26,049 bases of DNA, taken from positions 1 to 26,049 of the IMG/VR virus record IMGVR_UViG_3300027971_000198; one strand, given 5' to 3'. Below the pieces are notes generated by a model. That model had not been told where the DNA came from, did no database searches, and saw only the letters and a list, made by a program, of their open reading frames with translations. The position numbers and the translations under genes are program-made. Shown here in pieces: positions 19,674 to 26,049 of the stretch. Numbering within the stretch: the first letter of the stretch is position 1; each line of letters starts with the position of its first letter. The stretch is from a virus.

Positions 19674-20170
19674 GCGAACACCAACTGCGCTACCTCAGCT
19701 GCCATTCCACCCGTGCCGGGGAACAAATCAACAACTTCATCGCCATCCTCATATCCAAGAAGATCAAGCACCCAACGGTTGAACTGAGATGACTTAGCGC
19801 CCGGAAGTCCACGCTGCTTTGTCGCATTGCCAGTCATCCAATCCCGAACCATCGGGTTACGTTTAGGCAACGAACGCCCCCCCCGGAACACAACGGGCTC
19901 CCAAGCGTGCTGCACTGACGTTGGCCTAATCTGGTGCCATGTCTTAACCCACGATGCAACACGCGCATCTTCTGGGCAAGCAGGCAAGATGAAACGAAGG
20001 TCACGCGGGTTACAAGACAATGCCCACCCGTCAGGAAACTCGTCCGTCAACCGCTTCACAAGGTTGATGTGAGCATCTTTTGAATCCCAAACGGCAGCCT
20101 CGGGGTGATGCGCACCGTAAAGCTTCTTGCCGCAACCAAAGTACGGCGGATCAGCGTAAGCAAACTTCAA
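19670..20170 (-). CDS. DPPY-type DNA methyltransferase
   Basis: I place the start at TTG 20170, which shares TTGA with the previous stop and has GGAGG 7 bases upstream; a GTG at 20197 lies inside that gene. The 166-residue protein starts with the catalytic motif IV 'FAYADPPYFGCG' (DPPY at 7-10) and ends with the SAM-binding motif I 'VVDLFPGTGGMA'. This reversed order marks beta-class amino-methyltransferases. I recall close actinophage relatives that begin the same way. A run of eight G (19877-19884) in the coding strand encodes RGGR and is slip-prone. Target site unknown. Confidence 0.8.
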   Translation of the reverse strand: MKFAYADPPYFGCGKKLYGAHHPEAAVWDSKDAHINLVKRLTDEFPDGWALSCNPRDLRFILPACPEDARVASWVKTWHQIRPTSVQHAWEPVVFRGGRSLPKRNPMVRDWMTGNATKQRGLPGAKSSQFNRWVLDLLGYEDGDEVVDLFPGTGGMAAEVAQLVFA

Positions 20171-20544
20171 TCGTCGTCCTCCACCATGTTCCACCACCTG
20201 TAAGCCTCAGTAGCGTGGTGTAGTGCTTTGAGCTTGTGAGCACCAAGACCATCAAGTCCTGAGAGCCTGCGCTGCTGATCAAGCCACACCGCATAGTTCA
20301 CGAAATCCAACAGTTCCTCGTTGCCCTCACGGTGAAAGTTCCTTGTCAAGATGTGCCTGACCCAACCAAGGCCACTCCTAGCAAGACGATTCGCGTTGAT
20401 CACAACGCCCGCCTCAGGACTTACACGTTCAACTAGGACATTCTCAGCCCGAACGTTGCGCTTGAAGCCCTCAGGAATAGGCCGACCACACTTGATGCAA
20501 TCAGTCATACGAGGGTTAGGGAACGGGCTGTGGTCACAGGTCAC
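20167..20544 (-). CDS. Hypothetical zinc-ribbon protein
   Basis: 125 residues from a GTG sharing GTGA with the phosphoesterase stop. C3 and H5 plus a CIKCG pair (residues 16-20) near the N-terminus suggest a small zinc ribbon; the remaining 100 residues are helical with Trp/Arg-rich segments (GLGWVRHILTRNF, YRWWNMVEDDD). No family recognised. Between phosphoesterase and methylase, it probably belongs to DNA processing. Confidence 0.65.
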   Translation of the reverse strand: MTCDHSPFPNPRMTDCIKCGRPIPEGFKRNVRAENVLVERVSPEAGVVINANRLARSGLGWVRHILTRNFHREGNEELLDFVNYAVWLDQQRRLSGLDGLGAHKLKALHHATEAYRWWNMVEDDD

Positions 20545-21728
20545 GAGATCACCCGATCACGCCAACGCAATACGCCATCCTTATACGTCGCAAGTTCAAT
20601 CGTTCCGTTACTCACGGAACAAAACCCGTTCTGCCAATCAGGGGCGATTGAGTACCCCATGCCATTCTCGGTCACAAGCGCCATACACCCGGCCTCAACA
20701 GCAGTCAACTGCTGCTGCACACCATCAACCCAATGCGTGTGATGCACAAGGCTCTGCCGGTGCGTATGACCAATGATCACTGACCGACGAAGCTTGTCCA
20801 AAGTCTTAAGTGCAGAACTGCCCGAACCGCTTGATGCGATCCACCCGTGCCTGACAGCGGGCCCACCAGGAATACGGAACTCCGCGTGTTCATACCCACA
20901 CCCCTCGGGGGGAAACACTTGCTCGACACCCAGTTCATCAAGCCTAAGAAGATGCCTCGTGCTAAGTAACGACACTTCATCCTTGGGCCGGCGAAGGTTC
21001 GCAACGTTCACAAGTCCCTTCGACTCCAAAGCATTGAACAACCGTTGCTCGTGGTTGCCATCAAGGAACACGATTCGTGCGTTACACGCCGTCCGGTAAT
21101 CCCGGAGAACGTCATACGCGCCCTGCAACGACTCATTCAACCCAGCCTCAGTGCCAGTCTTTCGGTGCCGTGACACGCCCGCCCAATCAATCAAGTCACC
21201 CGCAACAACAATCACCTCGGGCTTCTCACGACGCAACAGCTCAACTGTCAAAGCGTGAAGCCTCGTGTCATGCAACGGACAATGATGATCCGACAACACG
21301 AACGTCAAACCCTCCGTCACGGCTCGAGCGCTCATGCGCTCCGAAGGCTTCCAACCATCGGAACGTGCCGGCATCAAGAAATCCCTACGAGGCACCAGAT
21401 CAGCCCTGAGCTGTTCGTTCTCACCCCACTTGTTAATCCTGCACCGGCTCAACACCCAGTCCTCGGGCGTAAGTCCACGAGACTCAACGAGCTTACGAAT
21501 GTCACCCCACTCAGCAGTGTTCTCACTCAACACTTGCTCCACCAAGTCAGCAGTCGCCCCATGCCACGTTGCGTGTTGTGCACCTTGAGACACATCAATG
21601 TTGTGCCTCTGCAAGTACGACGACAACGTGTTCCTGTTGACTCCTAAAACACGAGAAGCCGCCGTAACCGACCCCTCCTCACGAAGGGCAGTTACGACGG
21701 CTTCAGGATGAATCCCCTCAGTAGCCAT
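20541..21728 (-). CDS. HTH-metallophosphoesterase fusion
   Basis: 395 residues. The N-terminus (8-42, 'GSVTAASRVLGVNRNTLSSYLQRH') is a helix-turn-helix. From about 140 there is a calcineurin-like phosphoesterase with all metal motifs: D147-x-H149 (SDHH), GDLID 178-182, GNHE 224-227, H294 (RHGW) and GHTH 320-323. The enzyme would use two metal ions to cut a phosphoester, probably in nucleic acid. The ATG shares TAATG with the holin-like gene. The HTH suggests targeting to DNA, like a nuclease. Confidence 0.85.
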   Translation of the reverse strand: MATEGIHPEAVVTALREEGSVTAASRVLGVNRNTLSSYLQRHNIDVSQGAQHATWHGATADLVEQVLSENTAEWGDIRKLVESRGLTPEDWVLSRCRINKWGENEQLRADLVPRRDFLMPARSDGWKPSERMSARAVTEGLTFVLSDHHCPLHDTRLHALTVELLRREKPEVIVVAGDLIDWAGVSRHRKTGTEAGLNESLQGAYDVLRDYRTACNARIVFLDGNHEQRLFNALESKGLVNVANLRRPKDEVSLLSTRHLLRLDELGVEQVFPPEGCGYEHAEFRIPGGPAVRHGWIASSGSGSSALKTLDKLRRSVIIGHTHRQSLVHHTHWVDGVQQQLTAVEAGCMALVTENGMGYSIAPDWQNGFCSVSNGTIELATYKDGVLRWRDRVIS

Positions 21729-21904
21729 TACGACCTGGGGGTGCGTCCACTATGAATAGCGACAGTAGCTAAAAACGCAATGCCACTCACGGCGACACTC
21801 TGCACAACAGTGGCCTGTTCGCCACCAAGAACACCAAACGACACAAGGGCTGAAAAGACAGCCACACAAAGCCCCGACAGGGCTGATGCTTGAGCCTTAG
21901 ACAT
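21728..21904 (-). CDS. Small two-TM protein, holin candidate
   Basis: 58 residues from ATG 21904 behind AGGAGG 4 bases upstream (an in-frame ATG at 21922 has no site). Two hydrophobic segments, about 8-26 (SGLCVAVFSALVSFGVLGG) and 34-50 (VAVSGIAFLATVAIH), with a short turn and a charged end (SGRTPRS) match a class II holin. Holins open the membrane so the endolysin can reach the wall. The endolysin gene is two genes upstream. A membrane role is clear, holin function inferred. Confidence 0.65.
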   Translation of the reverse strand: MSKAQASALSGLCVAVFSALVSFGVLGGEQATVVQSVAVSGIAFLATVAIHSGRTPRS

Positions 21905-21934
21905 AGTTCCTCCTAGGAACATAATTGGGTGCTA

Positions 21935-21955
21935 GGACATAACCGCGTTACGTCC
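21935..21955. promoter_or_regulatory. Hairpin/inverted repeat before the holin candidate
   Basis: GGAC-ATAAC with GTTAC-GTCC around CGC forms a 9-bp stem, one G-U pair when read as minus-strand RNA. Its arms resemble the CGTAAC/GTTACG repeats at 11160 and 19250. A longer imperfect stem (GTCCC..CAGGC with GCCTG..GGGAC) lies upstream in the same 122-base gap (21905-22026). Confidence 0.5.
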
Positions 21956-22026
21956 TCTTCAACAGCGTGATACGATCTCCTCCGTCCCTCAGGCTCTTAA
22001 TATCCTTTCGTGCCTGGGGGACTCTT

Positions 22027-22335
22027 TTACTTCCACAACTGCGAGCGCCTGCGGAGAGCCTCCCTGTGGACAGCAGCAACATCACTCGTGTTCTTTGGAA
22101 TGGGTTTACCCCACGCCTGAAACATCAATGCGTACCGGGTCGGATCACCAGACGGTTTAACAAGTGGCCTCGGGGTCTTAGTGAACCGAAGCGCCCACTT
22201 CACCCAACGCTTCTTATCCTCCTCAGACGCACCCGAATAGTTCTTAACACCGGGCTTTAAGTGCGCACCCTCAGTCCGTAGGTAATGCGCTCTACCAGCA
22301 GCAGTCAAGCCACCACGCGGATCCTTGTACGCCAC
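22027..22335 (-). CDS. Lys/Arg-rich small phage protein (DUF6321-like, tentative)
   Basis: GTG at 22335 with AAGGA 6 bases upstream gives 102 residues; a longer frame to 22458 lies inside the endolysin gene. The pattern 'GGLTAAGRAHYLRTEGAHLKPGVK' recalls a short basic phage family often annotated DUF6321, associated with virions; this is from memory. The rest is basic and helical. Placed within the lysis cassette; possibly a DNA-binding virion protein. Function unknown. Confidence 0.6.
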   Translation of the reverse strand: MAYKDPRGGLTAAGRAHYLRTEGAHLKPGVKNYSGASEEDKKRWVKWALRFTKTPRPLVKPSGDPTRYALMFQAWGKPIPKNTSDVAAVHREALRRRSQLWK

Positions 22336-22337
22336 GG

Positions 22338-23000
22338 CTAGTCCTTGAACGGAACGGCCACGACTGCCGCGACAACACTCCGTGGTCGAGTCTTTACAAA
22401 GACCCCGCCACCATTGCTCTGCGAACCATTGCCACGACTTGTGTTGCCCTCGCAACAAGTCACAGTGTCAGGCGTGTGAGACAAGTAAATACCAACGTGC
22501 TCAATGCCACCACCATCAAAATCAAAGTACACCCAGTCACCCTTACGGGCCTTGTTGAGACTCACAACGTCCCAACCCTTACGACCACCCATAACCGCGT
22601 GACGCTTCGCACGATCAACAACACTCACGGTGTACCCACCAATGTCCGCCGGATCAATCGTGTTATGAGAACCAAAGTAGAAACTGTTGGAACCAAACAC
22701 CTGACACCAAGGCTCCCCTCCTTGGGGATACCCACAGATCTGCTGCCACCTGGTAATCCTCGGCCCCTGGTTACTCGATGGGGGATGCTCCACGGTTCCA
22801 ACAGCGTTCAAAGCCCACCTCACGGCACGAGCCCTTTCACCATCAACCACCAGTTTCTTACGCAACTTGTCAGCCCTAGACTTCTCAAGCTTCAACACAA
22901 GTGCGTTATGCGCCACCAGGCGCTTGAACTTCTCAATGTTCTTCCGTGCACGACGCGCACGAGCATCATGCGCCTTCAGCGCATCAGCAGGACTACTCAT
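22338..23000 (-). CDS. Endolysin with CHAP domain
   Basis: 220 residues, ATG with GGAGGG 8 bases upstream. Residues 1-55 are a very basic helix (ARARRARKNIEKFKRL), then a CHAP domain from about 60: nucleophile C99 (GEPWCQVF), catalytic H168 (GIEHVGIYL) and E184/N186 (CEGNTS), with GDWVYFDF before the His. CHAP enzymes are amidases or endopeptidases cleaving peptidoglycan peptides. No signal peptide is seen, so export through a holin is expected. The basic N-terminus may bind the wall or membrane. Confidence 0.85.
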   Translation of the reverse strand: MSSPADALKAHDARARRARKNIEKFKRLVAHNALVLKLEKSRADKLRKKLVVDGERARAVRWALNAVGTVEHPPSSNQGPRITRWQQICGYPQGGEPWCQVFGSNSFYFGSHNTIDPADIGGYTVSVVDRAKRHAVMGGRKGWDVVSLNKARKGDWVYFDFDGGGIEHVGIYLSHTPDTVTCCEGNTSRGNGSQSNGGGVFVKTRPRSVVAAVVAVPFKD

Positions 23001-23013
23001 AAAGGAAACCCTC

Positions 23014-23217
23014 CTATTGGGCTAAACGGTCAAGAATCAAAAACAGCACTGGAACACCCGCGATCAACGTTGTAATCAACCAACCAATCGTGCGAGTGCT
23101 TGACTCAAGCCTTGTTACACGCTCAAGCAAATCCGTTGTCTTACCGTCCACGGAATCCACAGACTTCTTAATGTCATCGAGTTCCCGCAAAAGGAATCCA
23201 ATCTCGTCAGGGCTCAT
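23014..23217 (-). CDS. Coiled-coil plus C-terminal TM protein (XhlA-like)
   Basis: 67 residues from ATG 23217 with GAGG 6 bases upstream, better than ATG 23232. A coiled coil (residues 5-45, 'LLRELDDIKKSVDSVDGKTTDLLERVTRLE') is followed by one transmembrane helix (48-63) and a short end. This layout is that of XhlA-like hemolysin accessory proteins in phage lysis modules. It directly precedes the endolysin gene. Function by analogy. Confidence 0.65.
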   Translation of the reverse strand: MSPDEIGFLLRELDDIKKSVDSVDGKTTDLLERVTRLESSTRTIGWLITTLIAGVPVLFLILDRLAQ

Positions 23218-23713
23218 CAACAGCCTCACCATCCATGATCACAAGACCAGGAACCTTCGCTGCCAAAGACCGCAAAATCTCCGACATACCCCGCTCCTCA
23301 GTGATCACCTGCGGACGACCCGTAAGGCTCATCAGCTTGTCAGTAGACACCTGAGACACCTTGGACAACGCCGCAGCAGTCCGGGCAGGGTCAGTATCAG
23401 CACCACGATCAAGACGCTTCTCAGCCTCCTCAACAGCCTTACGCTGCACCATCGTTGCCCTGAGAGCAACTTCACGATACGTATTGACCAGTACCGCTTC
23501 CATTTTGTCCGCGTACTTACCCCGCAGCTCCTCATACTGCTCACGGTGCGTCGTATCAACCCAAGACCTCAAAGTAGAAGTAGGAACCTCAAGCCCCTCC
23601 TCCTTCAACGTCCTCGCAGCATCCGTTGGCCGGCCAGCCCAAGCAACCATCGCAACCAAACCCCGTGTTACTTCCTCCGCCGTATACCTACGCGCCGGAG
23701 CTTTAGCGGTCAT
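23207..23713 (-). CDS. HTH protein, small terminase candidate
   Basis: ATG at 23713 is preceded by purine-rich GAGGCTGGCAGGA and overlaps the previous gene by 11 bases; a TTG at 23770 has no site. 168 residues: an N-terminal HTH (about 8-55, 'GRPTDAARTLKEEGLEVPTSTLRSWV') then a long helical middle and an acidic C-terminus. HTH plus oligomerising helices plus a small tail is the layout of terminase small subunits. No other TerS was found near TerL (18 kb away), so it could be TerS, but regulation is also possible. Confidence 0.5.
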   Translation of the reverse strand: MTAKAPARRYTAEEVTRGLVAMVAWAGRPTDAARTLKEEGLEVPTSTLRSWVDTTHREQYEELRGKYADKMEAVLVNTYREVALRATMVQRKAVEEAEKRLDRGADTDPARTAAALSKVSQVSTDKLMSLTGRPQVITEERGMSEILRSLAAKVPGLVIMDGEAVDEP

Positions 23714-23864
23714 TCCTGCCAGCCTCAGCTCGACGCTGGAACTCAGCTTTACCAAGTTTCTTCCGGCCAATCCATGCGGCCAAAGCCTTGGGGTCTCTCG
23801 TTCCCTTCGCTGCGAGCTTATGAACCAACCTGTCGTACGGAGACATCGCTAAAGATTGGGGCAT
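23703..23864 (-). CDS. Hypothetical small basic protein
   Basis: 53 residues; ATG at 23864 follows AGGAGA at 7 bases, one of the best ribosome sites here. The centre 'TRDPKALAAWIGRKKLGKAEF' is a pattern I recall from short actinophage proteins ('DP.ALAA.IGR.K.G'). Basic overall, helical, ending RRAEAGRNDR. Overlaps the next gene by 11 bases. Function unknown. Confidence 0.65.
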   Translation of the reverse strand: MPQSLAMSPYDRLVHKLAAKGTRDPKALAAWIGRKKLGKAEFQRRAEAGRNDR

Positions 23865-23885
23865 TAGAAATTCTCCTAAGTAGAA

Positions 23886-24053
23886 TTAAATTGAATAAAT
23901 ACGATGGCCGCCGTAACGACCAAGACGCTGCTGCTGCTTCAGCACATCCATGTTCCGCTTGGTGTTCGGGAACCGAAAGTACGGTGCTCTGCGCTGCGGT
24001 GGTGACACCTTCTGCTGCGCCATCTTCACGGCAAGGTTCTTATACGCGCTCAC
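23886..24053 (-). CDS. Hypothetical 55-residue basic protein
   Basis: A GTG at 24053 shares one base with the TAG of the lysin gene (TAGTG). The product is basic and Gln/Arg/Pro-rich (QQKVSPPQRRAPYFRF ... KQQQRLGRYGG), without hydrophobic segments. No family recognised. Coupling and size fit a small virion or lysis-region gene. Confidence 0.5.
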   Translation of the reverse strand: MSAYKNLAVKMAQQKVSPPQRRAPYFRFPNTKRNMDVLKQQQRLGRYGGHRIYSI

Positions 24054-24922
24054 TAGCGAACTCCAATGTGTAGGTGGTTGTAATGGTTGCCGCCCTGGGT
24101 CGTATTGAAAATGACCTGGTAACGCTTACCGTTCTTCGTCAAGTTAAAAAGGCCACCCGTCTGACGCTTTGCCTCAGCAGGACTCATGCCAAGAGCCTGC
24201 AACGCCGCCTGCCCCATGCGAGTCAACGCCTGCCCCGTAGCCGGAACATCAGCACCATTGCCGACATAATGATCCGACACATTCCCGCTCGTCGTGTACT
24301 TGCTGTGATTCGTTGAAGTACCCACAGTCAACGGTTGACCAAAAATGCTCGATGTGTCACGCAACGCACCCTGAATAGACGGGTGAGTAAGACGCGGAGT
24401 ACCCGACTGATACCTAATGCTGCCACTACTCGCAACAGGGCCAGAAGGAGCCTTAGAAGCCTTCTCAGACGATGCTGCCGGCAACTTGGCCTGAGCCTCA
24501 ATCAACTTCACGTACGGTTCAGACTTCAACAAGGAATTACCAAGCCTCGGCCTGTACGCCAAAGGTTGAGCCCCACCAAGAGAACCACCAGTCGAAGAAC
24601 TTGCCGGCTTCGTCTTACCAAGATACGTGATTGTCGCCCGAGCATCCGTTGGATAGTTCCTCTCCGAATACCCTGCGGCCCTAATCGCAGCCGACGTAAA
24701 ATCAATCGAGCGATGAGTCCACGGTGCGGGCCCAATATCCACCTGACGCTCAACCGTCGTCCTGCCATTCGGCCACTTCACACGCCAATACCCGCCCAAG
24801 GTCGCACGGTTATAAACCGCGAGGCCACGCACAGTGTCAGGCAACCCAAGGGCCGTACCAGTGTTCTGCTTGTCGTTCGGGCCACCGAACCAAGAAGTCT
24901 TACCGCTCAACGTTGTAGGCAT
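24053..24922 (-). CDS. Cell-wall hydrolase: RlpA-like barrel plus M15-like peptidase
   Basis: 289 residues. Residues 5-102 form an RlpA-like double-psi barrel ('SWFGGPNDKQNTGTALGL', 'VDIGPAPW', 'FTSAAIRAAGY'). A linker rich in Ser/Ala/Pro (105-165) leads to a peptidase-like domain with M15/VanY metal motifs: SDH218, D225 (GNGADVP) and HYNHLHIG (H280, H283, H285). It would cut peptidoglycan peptides with zinc. No signal peptide; as it follows a large virion protein, it may be part of the tail for wall penetration. No ribosome site within normal range was seen before the ATG. Confidence 0.8.
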   Translation of the reverse strand: MPTTLSGKTSWFGGPNDKQNTGTALGLPDTVRGLAVYNRATLGGYWRVKWPNGRTTVERQVDIGPAPWTHRSIDFTSAAIRAAGYSERNYPTDARATITYLGKTKPASSSTGGSLGGAQPLAYRPRLGNSLLKSEPYVKLIEAQAKLPAASSEKASKAPSGPVASSGSIRYQSGTPRLTHPSIQGALRDTSSIFGQPLTVGTSTNHSKYTTSGNVSDHYVGNGADVPATGQALTRMGQAALQALGMSPAEAKRQTGGLFNLTKNGKRYQVIFNTTQGGNHYNHLHIGVR

Positions 24923-24987
24923 AGGTTTAGCTAACGCTCCATGAACAAGGGATAGGGATATAAACAGGGTGAAAAGGGCACGGCGAG

Positions 24988-26049
24988 CTACTTTGCAAAC
25001 CCGCCGCTTTGATCTTGCGCAGCAAACCCACCAGACTGGCCTTGAGCAAAACCACCGCTCTGATCACCAGCACCAAGACCACCCGAGCCAGCAGAAACTT
25101 TTGCAGAATCACCAGTCTTGATTACGCGGAATGGGTTAAACGAATCAGCAAACCCCTTGCTGCCGGACGTACCGGGTTTCACGCGAGGGTTAAACACGGT
25201 TGAATTGTCGTATGGTTTGCCTCCGCCTTCACGCCATTGACGAAGCATTGCAAGGCCAGGGGTAACGCTTTCGGCAAATAGATAAATTGCCAATGCGGGG
25301 CGGTTGCCAATCGGCTTGCCATCATGCCCCATAGCTTTCTGGCCCTTCCAGTTCACGCCAAAAGCAAGCAACGCAAGCGGAGTCGAAATCTCGGGCAAAA
25401 CCTGTTTTGCAGCTTGCATACCAAGCGGGTTGTAAATCGCGTCATAACCACCAGTTTTATTCCACTTGGCCGAGCCAAGGAACAAACCAGCAGGCGTATA
25501 GCGACCAATCTGGCGAACACCACCATCAACTTGAAGCTCACTGCGCAAGTTACCCGGCTGACTATTTGCCGCATCCTTTGTTTCCTGGCTAATCATCTTC
25601 TCCGAAGAAACAAGCAACGCTGCCTGAACCGGATGCTTGATTGGCAAACTCAACGTGAAGAACTTGACGGCGTTTAAGGCCCACGGAAGGAAAATTGCGT
25701 ACCCTTGAATTGCTTGCCTTAACTTCGGATTGAACTTGCTGTATTTACCAAGCACATCGTCAACAAATCGCGCGGCCTCAATCTGCTTTACCTCGTCAAG
25801 GTGCCCCTCAGCAATACCCCTCAAAACATCAGTCGTTGCTTGATTTGCCTTTACCCACGAATCCGTGAACTCTTGCATCTCACGCTGAACGTGTTTACCA
25901 AGGGATGCCAACTGGAACTGTCTCTCAACGCCACGGTTGATTGCAAAGATCGCGTTCGTAAGTTCCTCACCAAACGTGATTGCCTGACCCAAAGCTGGGA
26001 CTTTGCGCAACAAAATGCCAGTCTTGCCACGAGTAGCCATACGCTTTTG
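24988..26049 (-). CDS. C-terminal part of a large virion protein (start outside window)
   Basis: The frame is open to the right edge; an ATG at 26040 has no ribosome site, so this is probably the last 350 or more residues of a longer protein. The stretch 'FVDDVLGKYSKFNPKLRQAIQGYAIFLPW' resembles the end region of large phage polyvalent or internal virion proteins, where 'V...LG.Y....P..R..I...IPFY.W' is common. A hydrophobic helix follows (about 125-140). The extreme C-terminus repeats QSGGFA three times (DQSGGFAQ, GQSGGFAA, DQSGGFAK) separated by Gly/Ala. It is followed by the wall hydrolase gene, fitting ejection machinery. Confidence 0.6.
   Translation of the reverse strand, partial: QKRMATRGKTGILLRKVPALGQAITFGEELTNAIFAINRGVERQFQLASLGKHVQREMQEFTDSWVKANQATTDVLRGIAEGHLDEVKQIEAARFVDDVLGKYSKFNPKLRQAIQGYAIFLPWALNAVKFFTLSLPIKHPVQAALLVSSEKMISQETKDAANSQPGNLRSELQVDGGVRQIGRYTPAGLFLGSAKWNKTGGYDAIYNPLGMQAAKQVLPEISTPLALLAFGVNWKGQKAMGHDGKPIGNRPALAIYLFAESVTPGLAMLRQWREGGGKPYDNSTVFNPRVKPGTSGSKGFADSFNPFRVIKTGDSAKVSAGSGGLGAGDQSGGFAQGQSGGFAAQDQSGGFAK

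Noticed and set aside
22336-22458. N-terminal extension of the 22027 gene to 22458
   Set aside because: It lies fully inside the CHAP endolysin gene in another frame; GTG 22335 has a well-placed ribosome site.

Overview
The window looks like about 26 kb of a temperate double-stranded DNA phage or prophage of an actinobacterium. Supporting signs are a large terminase, a P22-type portal, a scaffold-like gene, a lysis cassette and a tyrosine integrase next to a sequence that copies the 3' end of a tRNA-Thr. GTG and TTG starts are frequent, as are ATGA/GTGA/TTGA stop-start overlaps. Composition is moderately GC-rich with strong AGGAG-type ribosome sites. The DPBB-M15 and DPPY-methylase proteins resemble families I know from actinophages (recalled, not searched). 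No ribosomal RNA, complete tRNA or CRISPR array was seen.

Layout. (1) 1-5050, minus strand: start of the late operon (TerL, a Cys-pair protein, a small membrane protein, portal, an acidic protein, a scaffold-like protein) running off the left edge. (2) 5051-5506: non-coding divergent control region. (3) 5507-9568, plus strand: a compact operon of about twelve small genes opening with a sliding-clamp-like protein. It is very rich in CTAG, which I found nowhere in the first 5 kb. (4) 9552-11156, minus: small genes with an HNH nuclease and an HTH protein. (5) 11157-11279: attP region. (6) 11280-12681, minus: two small genes and the integrase. (7) 12723-18483, minus: early operon with a split C5 methyltransferase, primase-related proteins, a RecB-like nuclease and a probable ssDNA-annealing protein. 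(8) 18586-19108, plus: two tandem Cro/CI-like regulators divergent from the early operon. (9) 19107-19137: a UUCG-capped terminator for the minus strand. (10) 19287-26049, minus: end of the late operon (large virion protein, DPBB-M15 lysin, HTH/TerS candidate, coiled-coil/TM protein, CHAP endolysin, holin candidate, HTH-phosphoesterase, DPPY methylase, RusA).

If the genome is circular or permuted, the late operon would run from TerL leftward off the window and re-enter at the right edge, ending at the terminator near 19.1 kb. The two repressor-like genes and the inverted repeat over the early promoter form a lysis-lysogeny switch. The recombination genes (annealing protein, RecB-like nuclease, RusA) make a plausible replication-recombination set. 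The plus-strand module is the least familiar part: its first gene resembles part of a beta clamp, one gene looks like the first half of a response-regulator receiver domain, and two of its intergenic gaps carry the same folded element with a compensating base change.

All assignments come from reading the sequence and from memory of protein families. No searches or structure predictions were run.
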